Position numbers and translations under genes: made by a program
Assembly (NCBI RefSeq): GCF_000620845.1
Contig: NZ_KK211189.1
Coordinates: 2,139,878-2,203,877 of the forward strand
Reading direction: 5' to 3'
DNA: 64,000 nucleotides
DNA from: Exiguobacterium marinum DSM 16307
Lineage (GTDB): Bacteria; Bacillota; Bacilli; Exiguobacteriales; Exiguobacteriaceae
Part shown: in pieces, positions 18,892-28,444 of the stretch
Layout of the letters: each line of letters starts with the position of its first letter
Numbering within the stretch: the stretch's first letter is position 1
The notes under the pieces: generated by a model
What the model was told of the DNA's origin: nothing
The model's input: only the letters and a program-made list of their open reading frames with translations
Database searches by the model: none

Positions 18892-19251
18892 TCAACGAAT
18901 CATTTCTCGAGCCACACCGATTGCGAATAAAATCGCATGTGTCGGCACAAGGAGCAAAAAGAGCAAACGCCAGCCGTGGACAAACATCTTTGTAAACAAT
19001 ACTTCCTCGTATCGAATCCGTTGCCAGATTGCATTGATTGGAAAAATGGCACAACAAATAGCAAGGAATAAAAGAAACACTTCCGTCCCGACGATAGCCT
19101 CGAGTAAAACGCCACATGCATAAAACCATAGGAGAACTCCAGTATCACAGGCGAGTTTAAATGAGTTGATTGATTTCGGCATAATTTTTCTAAGTATCAT
19201 ATACACCATAAACCATAAGATGAGTGGAAATGAAACGATATACACTAACAC
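18892..19251 (-). CDS. DUF3397 family membrane protein
   Basis: 119-residue integral membrane protein with about four hydrophobic segments (1-20, 31-48, 52-72 and 92-114) and short charged loops. Size, topology and location between panE and bshC match DUF3397, a family of unknown function. The start is a GTG at 19251 that overlaps the last bases of panE, with AGGAGCG upstream, so it is probably translated by coupling. Confidence 0.78.
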   Translation of the reverse strand: MLVYIVSFPLILWFMVYMILRKIMPKSINSFKLACDTGVLLWFYACGVLLEAIVGTEVFLLFLAICCAIFPINAIWQRIRYEEVLFTKMFVHGWRLLFLLLVPTHAILFAIGVAREMIR

Positions 19252-20090
19252 GATGCGCTCGCTCCTATAATCAATTTATGTAGCAGTGGAATGACGGTGA
19301 GTGAATTCTGCGTCAGAGCGGCTTTTTCAATCACCGGCTTTAAAATTGCATCCACTTCTGTTGGCCTACCTTCTTCAATGTCTCGAAGCATCGAGGAACG
19401 GTTCTCCGCGGTGCTTGCGATGATTGACTCAATGTATGTGTATGGGACTTGTTGCGGAAACAACGGCGTCAACTCACGATAAATTGACTGCGCAATCTCA
19501 CGATATGGAGAGTTAACGAGTGCTCCATTCGGGACACGACATAATGCTGTGATGGGATTGATGATGGCATTGGCGAATAGCTTTTCGATGACGACTTGTT
19601 CGATATCCTCTTCCCACACAAGCTGGAGCGGACTCTCTTTAATCTGAATCGGGGGAAGACCTGTCGAACTTCCGATTCGAATACGTCCGAGTCCTCGGTG
19701 TTCTATCCCGCCCCTTGATTTCGTCACACCGTGTTCGACGATTCCCAAATGAAAGCCTCGGCGTTTCGCATAGTCAAGATGTGCGATCCCATTTGAACAA
19801 ATGAAGACCGGCACTTTTCCTGTCAGTCGCTCCGTAGCTCCCTCTACTTGATGGGCTTTTGTCGTGACAAAGAAGATGTCCTCGTCGGTCTCTTGTAACG
19901 TCTCGCTAGACTTGAGAGATACATGCGCTGATCCATTCGTCATACCTGTCCTCGTAATGGATAGCCGCTCGTCGGGTGATGATATGTTTCGTCCATAGAC
20001 TGTCACCTCATAATCATCAGCAAGTAAGGATGCCATCAATAGTCCGACCGCTCCGTTTCCGATTATCCCGATACGTTTGATGGAGTTCAT
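19245..20090 (-). CDS. panE: 2-dehydropantoate 2-reductase (ketopantoate reductase)
   Basis: NADPH-dependent reduction of ketopantoate to pantoate in pantothenate/CoA synthesis. The 281-residue protein begins with the Rossmann loop IGIIGNGAVGLLMAS. The catalytic-region lysine and glutamate fall in the KLFANAIINPITAL and NRSSMLRDIEEGRPTEVDAI stretches typical of ApbA/PanE. The ATG at 20090 is preceded by AGGAGG; a longer in-frame start at 20138 lacks support. Position matches B. subtilis ylbQ. Substrate is assigned by family only. Confidence 0.87.
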   Translation of the reverse strand: MNSIKRIGIIGNGAVGLLMASLLADDYEVTVYGRNISSPDERLSITRTGMTNGSAHVSLKSSETLQETDEDIFFVTTKAHQVEGATERLTGKVPVFICSNGIAHLDYAKRRGFHLGIVEHGVTKSRGGIEHRGLGRIRIGSSTGLPPIQIKESPLQLVWEEDIEQVVIEKLFANAIINPITALCRVPNGALVNSPYREIAQSIYRELTPLFPQQVPYTYIESIIASTAENRSSMLRDIEEGRPTEVDAILKPVIEKAALTQNSLTVIPLLHKLIIGASASC

Positions 20091-20167
20091 AGTTGCCCTC
20101 CTCCTATAAAAACTATTTTCGCACAAAAAGTTTACCACATCTTTTCGCTATGACCCAAAAATCGCAA

Positions 20168-20201
20168 ACAAAAAAGAAGCGACCTGAAATCAGATCGCTT
20201 C
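20168..20201 (-). terminator. Terminator after rpmF
   Basis: Minus strand GAAGCGATCTGA-TT-TCAGGTCGCTTC followed by TTTTTT, ending the ylbN-rpmF unit. Confidence 0.9.
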
Positions 20202-20209
20202 TTCTCGCA

Positions 20210-20383
20210 TTATTTGCTTGTTACTTCTTTACCGTTGTAATGTCCGCAAGATTTGCAAACACGGTGTGAAAGTTTCATTTCCCCACAGTTCGGGCACTCG
20301 TTCATACCAGGTACGTTGAGTTTGAAGTGAGTACGACGAAGACGTTTGCGAGTTTTCGACGTTCTACGGAATGGTACTGCCAT
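20210..20383 (-). CDS. rpmF: 50S ribosomal protein L32
   Basis: 57-residue ribosomal protein of the large subunit. It begins [16 protein letters not shown] after the initiator Met. It carries a full zinc ribbon: C30, C33, C43 and C46 (CPNC...CKSC), so this is the zinc-dependent form. The ATG at 20383 follows AAGGAGGTG. A longer in-frame reading that runs up to 20521 is spurious. Confidence 0.97.
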
Positions 20384-20405
20384 CGTTGTCCACCTCCTTG
20401 AAAAG

Positions 20406-20933
20406 TTAACCTTCCTCGTTCTCTTTTTTCGAGAACAGGTCAGCCAGTCCCGCGAAGCGCGGGTCAATTTTTGGTTGGGTTTCGGGCTGATCGTCAGTGA
20501 GCGTCCAGCCTTCTCCTTCAACCTGAGTTTTGTCTGTTTCGTTCCCGTAAACTTGCATCGGGACGTCTAACATGATGAGCTCTTTTACAATCGGTACAAG
20601 ACTGATCGTATTTCCTTCTGGCAAATTCACGTCATCGAATTGCTCCGTATAACGCCCATTCTCCAAAAAGAAAGGCTCGAGCGATTCAATATCGAATTCA
20701 TAAGTGACATCTTCTAACGTTCGCGCATCTGGCAACGTCAGGTCACCTTGAATCTTCAGATTGAATGTAACTTGATTAGATGTGAACGATGCATCCCCGT
20801 GCACATGCACCGGGCGAATCGAACGGATATCCGGATGGAGCTGAGTCAGCTCTGGTAGTTCTACCATCTCATCGATTGTAAAACCGTCACCCTGGTTTCG
20901 GAGCTTAAGTAGCTGTGCAATAGACCATTTCAT
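20406..20933 (-). CDS. YceD/DUF177 family protein (YlbN)
   Basis: 175-residue cytoplasmic protein of the DUF177 family, almost always directly upstream of rpmF and implicated by family in 23S rRNA or ribosome assembly. The N-terminus reads [14 protein letters not shown]. The core has conserved beta strands around [14 protein letters not shown], and the C-terminus is acidic, ending in [15 protein letters not shown]. Start at the ATG at 20933 after GAGGTGATT; the upstream in-frame start at 20990 overlaps the promoter. Confidence 0.86.
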
Positions 20934-20961
20934 CCGAATCACCTCAATTGCAACAATATGA

Positions 20962-20990
20962 ATTATAGATAGGCCAACTTGTTTTGTCAA
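20962..20990 (-). promoter_or_regulatory. Consensus promoter of ylbN-rpmF
   Basis: Minus strand TTGACA (20985-20990), 17 bp, TATAAT (20962-20967): an exact SigA consensus. Its -35 box overlaps the -35 box of the divergent tmcAL promoter by five bases. Confidence 0.85.
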
Positions 20991-21012
20991 TGTTTTTTCT
21001 TTACACTAAAAT
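20984..21012 (+). promoter_or_regulatory. Promoter of tmcAL
   Basis: Plus strand TTGTCA (20984-20989), 17 bp, TAAAAT (21007-21012), about 75 bp before the tmcAL start. Confidence 0.72.
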
Positions 21013-21089
21013 CAGTTGACGACGGCGCTTTGCCAAAGCGTACTTACTCATCTTACACCAATCCATACGACAATGCAAAGGAGTAAATC

Positions 21090-22198
21090 ATGCAAAAGAC
21101 GGCCATTATTGCAGAGTACAACCCATTTCACAACGGTCACTATTACCAAGCGCAAACTGCACGTCAAGAAACAGGGGCTGATATCATGATTGCCATCATG
21201 AGTGCACAGTTCACTCAACGAGGAGAACCAGCCTCGTTCGATAAGTGGAAACGGGCAAAAGCGGCCGTCGAGAGCGGTGCCATCGACCTTGTCATCGAAC
21301 TGCCGACCCAATATGGTGTGCAGCGCGCCGACCGTTTCGCCACAGCCGCTGTCTCAATCGCAGAACAACTCGGTTGCCAAACCTTATCGTTTGGGAGCGA
21401 GAGCGGGGATGTCGATGCTATTCTTCATGCAGCACGAGCAGACGTCGAAGAGATGCCGATATATAAAAAGGAACTCCGTCAAGCGCTACAAGCAGGTCAT
21501 TCATCTGCACAAGCTTCGAGTCATGCGTTTCAGACCGTCTATCCTACATTTGATTTGACTCGCCCTAACAATATTTTGGCCTATCATTACGCCAAAGCGG
21601 CGAAGACGATTCAGTTGCACACGGTCAAACGACTAGGTGCGGATTATCACGATCCTTCATTGGCGGACGTCATGTCAGCGACAGGCATTCGGGCACATTA
21701 CTTGGACTCTGGAGAAGTTCGTGCCGTGCCAAAAGCGACAGAAGCGATGTTTCGGACGCAATCGATGACCCATTGGGAATTGTATTGGCCAGTCTTGCAA
21801 TATAAACTTCGAACACTTCCACTCACCACGCTAACTGAACTCGTAGGGATTGATGCATCTCTCGCACCGCGACTTATACGTGCAGGATTAGAGACGTCTT
21901 TCGACCAGGCCCTTACTGCCGTCTCGACCCGTCGTTACACGCGTACCGCGATTCAACGGGCGTTTGTGTCAGTTCTGCTTCATTGGTTAAAAGAGGAAGT
22001 CCCGACACTTTTTGACGATGTCCCATACGTGAGACCGCTCGCATTTAATGAAATTGGGCGACTTGCGCTACGAGATGTGAAACAAGACCTTCCAATCGTC
22101 AGTAAGTTCGATGCACGTCTCGACTTCGAAGCCCGTGTAACCGAAGCGTATCGACTCCCTCTTCAAAACGATGAGTTGATTGAACATCGCCAACGCCC

Positions 22199-22220
<22 letters not shown>
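21090..22220 (+). CDS. tmcAL: TmcAL, tRNA(Met) cytidine acetate ligase (YlbM)
   Basis: Forms N4-acetylcytidine at the wobble position of elongator tRNA-Met from acetate and ATP. The 376-residue protein opens with the nucleotidyltransferase-like IIAEYNPFHNGHYYQ, whose HNGH is the HxGH ATP-binding motif. The MIAIMSAQFTQRGEPA stretch is typical of the family. AAAGGAG precedes the ATG. It is transcribed divergently from ylbN-rpmF, and its last 22 bases overlap the 3' end of the convergent protease gene. Confidence 0.93.
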
Positions 22221-24254
<2,034 letters not shown>

Positions 24255-24271
24255 GTCTTTCCCTCCAGCAG

Positions 24272-24306
24272 AAAAGATGAAGGTGACGCCACCTTCATCT
24301 TTTTGA
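24272..24306. terminator. Hairpin between ylbG and rsmD
   Basis: AAAGATGAAGGTG-GCGT-CACCTTCATCTTT on the minus strand, with T tracts on both sides. It ends the ylbF-ylbG unit, and rsmD would need its own promoter or readthrough. Confidence 0.8.
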
Positions 24307-24561
24307 TTATTTCAATTTTGTCTCGTACGTTTCTGAAACGAACGGACGCTCACTCCGAACGACCGCTTCCACGAATGGCAGAGCCTTCACTTGTTCGATT
24401 ACGGTTTCATAACCTTCGAGGTCCGTGTAAAGAAAAGCATACTTCTCTCGTTTCGAGACAAAGTACAGGTTTGCATAACGTCTGAGTGCCTTCAATTGTT
24501 TCAAGGAATTCACATATACGACGATACCAATCCGTTCATTCAACTTAGACGGCGCATCCAC
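24307..24561 (-). CDS. ylbG: YlbG family protein (DUF2129)
   Basis: 84-residue cytoplasmic protein; the conserved core begins NERIGIVVYVNSLKQLKALR and includes YFVSKREKYAFLY, as in YlbG. Function is unknown. The GTG at 24561 is the best start: AGGAGG lies 8 nt upstream, inside the ylbF coding sequence. The same frame extends upstream without a stop, but that extension is antisense-free overlap with ylbF and is not family-like. Confidence 0.82.
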   Translation of the reverse strand: MDAPSKLNERIGIVVYVNSLKQLKALRRYANLYFVSKREKYAFLYTDLEGYETVIEQVKALPFVEAVVRSERPFVSETYETKLK

Positions 24562-24994
24562 AACTTCCGCCTCCTCCGCAACTGCCCCCTCCGGAACATC
24601 CACCTTCGTCAAAGAATGGGTTGCCGGTCGGGACTTTGATTTTAGGAGAGACTGAATGAGCCAATAGTTCACTCACTTCCCCTAACAACTTATCCAAGTT
24701 TCGTTCCGCTTTTTTGAACGCCGCAATTTCCGGCTGAACGTCGAGACGACGTTTGATGAGATGCATCTCTTTTTTTATGCGGTCATGATCCGGATGATGT
24801 TTCCCGAAACGTTGGACATATTCGTAATCTTCTTTCATCTTTAAAAACTCGCGCTCGATTTCCTTGGCTTCCTGCGATGTGCGCCGTGCCGCTTTCGTTT
24901 GAATATATGTTTGAAACGATTCGCTTGCTTCAATCAAATCGGTCAATTCTTCTGTTTGATCGAGCAGGGCAATCGTCTGTTCAGTGATTATCAT
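24545..24994 (-). CDS. ylbF: YlbF/RicF, Fe-S regulatory protein of the RicAFT (Y) complex
   Basis: 149-residue helical protein of the YlbF/YmcA family. In B. subtilis RicF, RicA and RicT form a complex with [4Fe-4S] clusters that affects RNA maturation by RNase Y. Helices span about 5-110. The C-terminus is a glycine-cysteine tail with four Cys in its last 18 residues (CSGGGSC...CGC), plausible cluster ligands. The ATG at 24994 follows GGGTGAGGGG; an in-frame ATG at 25015 has no ribosome site. The tail overlaps the ylbG start. Confidence 0.85.
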   Translation of the reverse strand: MIITEQTIALLDQTEELTDLIEASESFQTYIQTKAARRTSQEAKEIEREFLKMKEDYEYVQRFGKHHPDHDRIKKEMHLIKRRLDVQPEIAAFKKAERNLDKLLGEVSELLAHSVSPKIKVPTGNPFFDEGGCSGGGSCGGGGSCGCAV

Positions 24995-25112
24995 ACCCCT
25001 CACCCTTTCTGCCATGATTTTACCACAATTGTTTCCCTATGTAAGCAATCCACACTATAATTGAATGTGACCGCAAGGCGTTCAATGTAGAAAGGAAGTG
25101 AAGAGACGCACC

Positions 25113-25130
25113 ATGTGCGTCTGTATATGA
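25113..25130 (+). other. Possible five-codon leader ORF (MCVCI)
   Basis: ATG TGC GTC TGT ATA TGA lies 11-12 nt after an AAGGAAGTGA ribosome site, better placed than either start of the ATP-grasp gene. Its stop overlaps that gene's ATG. Two of five codons are cysteine. This could be a coupled or regulatory leader peptide, or chance. Confidence 0.3.
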
Positions 25131-25882
25131 AAAAAGTTTCTTTTAATATGATTCGATCAGCCGGCATCAAGACGGATTATGCGAAACCCGAATATTATTT
25201 CGACCAACTCGACAAGGTACGCGCTGCCGACCTCGTCTTGTTCCCCGAGTATTGGATGGTCAATTCCATCATCTATGGGATGAACAAAGCCATTTTCCCG
25301 TCTCCTGCGACATATCACCTCGGTCACGACAAAATCGAGATGACGCGTGCATTTAAAGCGACGTATCCTCATCGCATTCCGAAGACGTTGATTTACGGAA
25401 AAAACCCATACACAATTGAACGCGTCTTGGAAGAGTTCCACTATCCGTTCGTCGCCAAAAAAGCCAAGTCCTCGATGGGTCAAGGCGTATGGTTGATTAA
25501 AAACGACCAGGACTGGTTAGAATACGTCGAGAAACATGATACGTTCTACGTACAAGAGTTTATTCCGAATGATCGTGACTTACGCGTTATCGTGATTGGA
25601 GAAGAAGTCGTCGGTGCCTACTGGCGTGTCAGTGAGGCCTTTTTAAACAACGTCGCCCAAGGAGCCAACTTTTCGTACGAAGACATCCCGGAAGACGTCG
25701 TCAAAGAAGTTCAAACGATTGCGAATACGTTATCCATCAATCACGCGGCGTTTGACGTCATCGTGACGGAAGACGGATTTTATATTTTGGAGTTCAACGT
25801 CTTTTTCGGTTCAGAAGGACTGCTTCCGCTCGGTGTAAAACTTCCCCAAAAAATCGAGGAATACTTAAATACACTTGGTTGA
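25127..25882 (+). CDS. ATP-grasp family protein (RimK-like ligase)
   Basis: About 251-residue cytoplasmic protein with an ATP-grasp fold. A short N-terminal domain is followed by a P-loop-like glycine stretch (AKKAKSSMGQGVWLI, about 108-122), the QEFIPNDRDLRV segment (about 144-155) and a C-terminal metal site (FYILEFNVFFG). Such enzymes join a carboxylate to an amine or thiol using ATP; the substrate is unknown. The start is uncertain: ATG at 25127 or GTG at 25115. A five-codon frame (25113-25130) overlaps the ATG as ATGA and could couple translation. No neighbour reveals a pathway. Confidence 0.75.
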   Translation: MKKVSFNMIRSAGIKTDYAKPEYYFDQLDKVRAADLVLFPEYWMVNSIIYGMNKAIFPSPATYHLGHDKIEMTRAFKATYPHRIPKTLIYGKNPYTIERVLEEFHYPFVAKKAKSSMGQGVWLIKNDQDWLEYVEKHDTFYVQEFIPNDRDLRVIVIGEEVVGAYWRVSEAFLNNVAQGANFSYEDIPEDVVKEVQTIANTLSINHAAFDVIVTEDGFYILEFNVFFGSEGLLPLGVKLPQKIEEYLNTLG

Positions 25883-25983
25883 TTAATCGTTCATCTTTTT
25901 TTCACAATTTGAACACACGTTATTCCAAGAACGTTTTTGAATATGGTATGATGACATATGAGGTTTATTCGAAAAGGGGGATT

Positions 25984-26349
25984 ATGATGAAATTTGAGCA
26001 GTTCCACATCGAGGGAAAAGAAATCCGTTTTGGTTTGCTCGAGACGATCATGGATCATCATCATTTCATCCGTGAAGGTGCTTGGGACTACGAGCGTGCC
26101 ACGTATGATATGAAATATGAGAAACAATCGACCGGCGAAACATTCTATCTTCGCTTACCTGTATACGCGATCGAAGGTCAAATCGAAGATCGTCACGCTG
26201 TCGTAAAAATGCTCACACCGATTTTAGGAAAGCATTATTACCCACACGGTGTTGAATACGATGAAGTCTTCCCAGAAGAAATCGTCCGCGACTGCGAACG
26301 TCGTCTAAAGGCACTCGCAGAAACACTAGAAGTCAAACCCCTTGCATAA
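25984..26349 (+). CDS. YugN-like family protein
   Basis: 121-residue cytoplasmic protein matching the YugN/YlbA-like family in length and composition, with FHIEGKEIRFGLLETIMDHHHF near the N-terminus and a YYPHGVEYDEVFPEEIV stretch. Function unknown. The tandem ATGs at 25984/25987 follow AAAAGGGGG; the frame stays open upstream to 25879 but that part is intergenic in character. A terminator overlaps its stop codon. It lies near the place of ylbA in B. subtilis. Confidence 0.72.
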   Translation: MMKFEQFHIEGKEIRFGLLETIMDHHHFIREGAWDYERATYDMKYEKQSTGETFYLRLPVYAIEGQIEDRHAVVKMLTPILGKHYYPHGVEYDEVFPEEIVRDCERRLKALAETLEVKPLA

Positions 26350-26366
26350 GCGAAGGGGTTTTTCTT
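26336..26366 (+). terminator. Terminator of the YugN-like gene
   Basis: AACCCCTT, 9-nt loop containing the stop codon, AAGGGGTT then TTTTCTT. The stem begins within the last codons. Confidence 0.82.
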
Positions 26367-26406
26367 ATGGTCTCTTATGATCTGAGATGAAAGTCGAACA
26401 AGGACT

Positions 26407-26898
26407 TTACGCCGACAGGTCCTCTGACTGGAGGATGGAACAACCTTTACTCTCATAATACACAATCATATCCTCAATCTTCTTCAAATCGTAACTCGAG
26501 ATGCAATCTGATAGAACACTGACCTCATAGTCGGATTTCCGCAGATTGTAGCAAGTCGACTTCACACAAGCAGTAGCATCAGCACCAGTGATATAGAAGG
26601 TATCGATGCCATTTTGTTCAATAAACGTCGCAAACGCCTCGCTCGTCAAGGCGTTGCCCTTGTATTTCGTGAACACGTGGTCGGACATGATTTTCAAATC
26701 TGGTGCTAATTCCGCTCCTCGCGTCCCTGTTTTAAAAGTTCTAGTCCCTGCTGATAAATTTTCATGTCGGATATAGACGATATGTAACTTCTTTGCGACC
26801 GCCCAATCAATCGCTTTGTTAATGTTGTCGATGATTGCTTTATAATTTTTTGTGATGTCATTTTGAATATCAATGACGACCAACGCATGATTCTGCAT
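26407..26898 (-). CDS. Isochorismatase-family cysteine hydrolase
   Basis: 163-residue alpha/beta protein of the isochorismatase-like family (nicotinamidase, isochorismatase, N-carbamoyl amidases). The catalytic triad is visible: D10 in VVIDIQND, a lysine in HVFTKYKGNAL (K78 likely) and C111 in GADATACVKST. No substrate can be assigned; nicotinamidase metal ligands are not evident. GGAGGAGG precedes the ATG. It is a single-gene unit with a likely promoter and a palindrome in the leader, and has no counterpart at this place in B. subtilis. Confidence 0.85.
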   Translation of the reverse strand: MQNHALVVIDIQNDITKNYKAIIDNINKAIDWAVAKKLHIVYIRHENLSAGTRTFKTGTRGAELAPDLKIMSDHVFTKYKGNALTSEAFATFIEQNGIDTFYITGADATACVKSTCYNLRKSDYEVSVLSDCISSYDLKKIEDMIVYYESKGCSILQSEDLSA

Positions 26899-26925
26899 GT
26901 TCCATCCTCCTCCAATATTAAAAAA

Positions 26926-26957
26926 ACGAACCTTTGTTCGTCTTACTTCACATCATA
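26926..26957 (-). promoter_or_regulatory. Extended -10 promoter and palindromic operator of the isochorismatase-like gene
   Basis: Minus strand TGTTATGAT has an extended -10 (TATGAT at 26952-26957). Just downstream, 26926-26941 is an inverted repeat, ACGAAC-CTTT-GTTCGT on the plus strand. It would lie at about +4 to +20, a typical repressor position. On the minus strand it is followed by seven T, so it could instead act as an attenuator. Confidence 0.5.
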
Positions 26958-27010
26958 ACAAAATTCACTTCTGGAAGATATAGTCATGATCAACATAGCG
27001 TCTAGCATAT

Positions 27011-27040
27011 AAAAAAGGGAGGCCCTTTACGGGTCCTCCC
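27011..27040 (-). terminator. Terminator of the ctaG-ctaM-sco unit
   Basis: Minus strand GGGAGGACCC-GTAA-AGGGCCTCCC-like stem followed by TTTTTT, directly after the small gene downstream of sco. Confidence 0.88.
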
Positions 27041-27045
27041 TTCGG

Positions 27046-27318
27046 TCATGTCGCTATGATGCTCAACGTCACATCGACCTGACCGAGTAATAAATCAAAT
27101 TGGTCTCGGACATAGCGGTACAATCGCTCTGCCTCGACGAGTGATAATGGTGCAATGATTAGATAATCATAGTGGTCTTTCGAGCGAGAGACGACTTTCA
27201 CTTCTTTCAAGCCAAATTCAATGGCGCTACAGGCAATCAAATCTTCAATCGCCCGTTCCGCGATCGTCACGTCTCCGTATGAATAGTCATTCCCAATCAC
27301 AGCCATCGTATCATTCAT
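27046..27318 (-). CDS. Small protein of unknown function downstream of sco
   Basis: 90-residue acidic cytoplasmic protein, no signal or membrane segment. I do not recognise it. The order of strands and helices (a GDVTIAERAIEDLIACSA stretch, then YLIIAPLSLVEAERLY, a helix, and a closing strand VDVTLSII) faintly recalls the Asp23/Gls24 fold, but this is only a guess. The ATG at 27318 follows AAGGAGTGA, which overlaps the sco stop, so it is translationally coupled to sco. An upstream in-frame GTG at 27327 is less likely. Confidence 0.65.
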   Translation of the reverse strand: MNDTMAVIGNDYSYGDVTIAERAIEDLIACSAIEFGLKEVKVVSRSKDHYDYLIIAPLSLVEAERLYRYVRDQFDLLLGQVDVTLSIIAT

Positions 27319-27323
27319 GGTGA

Positions 27324-27938
27324 TCACTCCTTTTCATTCGCGAGCACTTTCACGTCCTCCATGATAGATTCGATATCGACCGGGTCATCCCCTGCCGTTG
27401 CCATCTGAGCGACAGCACGTACATCATGGTGACGGTCGATGACGTACATCGTCGTCGCGTGCGTCACGAGTCCACTGTTCGCCTTGGAATAATAAAATTG
27501 AAGTTGACGCGTGATGCGGTCGATGTCGACCTGGTCTCCCGTCAACATCTTCCATCCCGTCGGCTCCGCTTGGAACGCCTCACCATAGTTTTTAAGTACG
27601 GGCACGGTATCCACGTCCGGGTCGACCGTGATGGCGACGAGTTCTACGTCTGAGCCGTATAAGTTCTCATCTTTTAATTCTTTTTCGAGCTTCATGAAAT
27701 CACGTAACGTGAGCGGACAAATATCTGGACAGTTCGTGTAAAAGAACGTCACGATTTTCACTTTTCCATTATCGGAATTGTACGTCTCTTCATTTAATGC
27801 GTTCGTCAATGTGAACGGGGTTGGCTCTTGAATGACGGGTAGGTCGTCTTGATTGAAGAAAACAAAATACACGGCTACTCCGATGACAACAAGCGTCAAG
27901 ACGGTCAAACCGACCGTCATATAGCTATTCCGTTTCAT
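27324..27938 (-). CDS. SCO1/SenC family copper chaperone for cytochrome oxidase
   Basis: 204-residue membrane-anchored thioredoxin-like protein that helps load the CuA site of cytochrome oxidase subunit II. One N-terminal membrane segment (about 8-28) is followed by an external domain with the copper-binding CxxxC (C70 and C74 in TNCPDICPL) and distal H160 (VTHATTMYVID). All three ligands are present. It belongs to the ctaG-DUF420-sco unit, which supports a role in caa3 assembly. Confidence 0.93.
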   Translation of the reverse strand: MKRNSYMTVGLTVLTLVVIGVAVYFVFFNQDDLPVIQEPTPFTLTNALNEETYNSDNGKVKIVTFFYTNCPDICPLTLRDFMKLEKELKDENLYGSDVELVAITVDPDVDTVPVLKNYGEAFQAEPTGWKMLTGDQVDIDRITRQLQFYYSKANSGLVTHATTMYVIDRHHDVRAVAQMATAGDDPVDIESIMEDVKVLANEKE

Positions 27939-27959
27939 ACAGCTCTCCCTCTCTATAAA

Positions 27960-28424
27960 TCATCCTCCGATTATCGCGCGGAATACGTTCGTCGTTTCAC
28001 CAGGGTCATATGCCACATAGAGAAGAATGTAAACCGTCACACCCGTAATAGCCGTAAAGAACCAGACGACTGAAGCTTTTGGTCCAATCTTACGGTGTTT
28101 CTCGATTTTATTTTTATAACCGAGATAGAGCGTGATCAATCCGAGGACACCACCTGTTGTCGCGAGAAGGATATGGAAAATCATAAACCCGAGATAGAAC
28201 GGTTTCACTGAATCCGGTCCTCCGAATGCCGTGTTTCCGACAAAAATGGTACGCGAGACGTACAGGATGAAGAACGTCGTCGCTGCAATCCCGGCAGCCG
28301 TCATCACCTTTTTATGTTTTTCAATGTTGCTGCGGTCTTTTGCGATAATCACCCATCCGATGGCGACTAGAATCGCACTGATGACGATGAATGACACACT
28401 AATTAAGGCAAGATAGTTCATCAA
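27960..28424 (-). CDS. DUF420 membrane protein (CtaM/YozB-like oxidase assembly factor)
   Basis: 154-residue protein with four hydrophobic segments (about 5-27, 42-60, 75-100 and 118-140). It has positively charged loops and conserved histidines (EKHKKVM, IFHILLA, EKHRKIG), typical of DUF420. The S. aureus homologue CtaM is needed for maturation of heme A oxidase. Sitting between ctaG and sco, it probably serves the caa3 enzyme. Paired ATGs at 28424/28421. Confidence 0.87.
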   Translation of the reverse strand: MMNYLALISVSFIVISAILVAIGWVIIAKDRSNIEKHKKVMTAAGIAATTFFILYVSRTIFVGNTAFGGPDSVKPFYLGFMIFHILLATTGGVLGLITLYLGYKNKIEKHRKIGPKASVVWFFTAITGVTVYILLYVAYDPGETTNVFRAIIGG

Positions 28425-28444
28425 CGTTTCCCCTTTTGTTCTGT

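Noticed and set aside
25879-25983. 35-residue N-terminal extension of the YugN-like protein
   Set aside because: No ribosome site at 25879, whereas AAAAGGGGG precedes the ATG pair at 25984.
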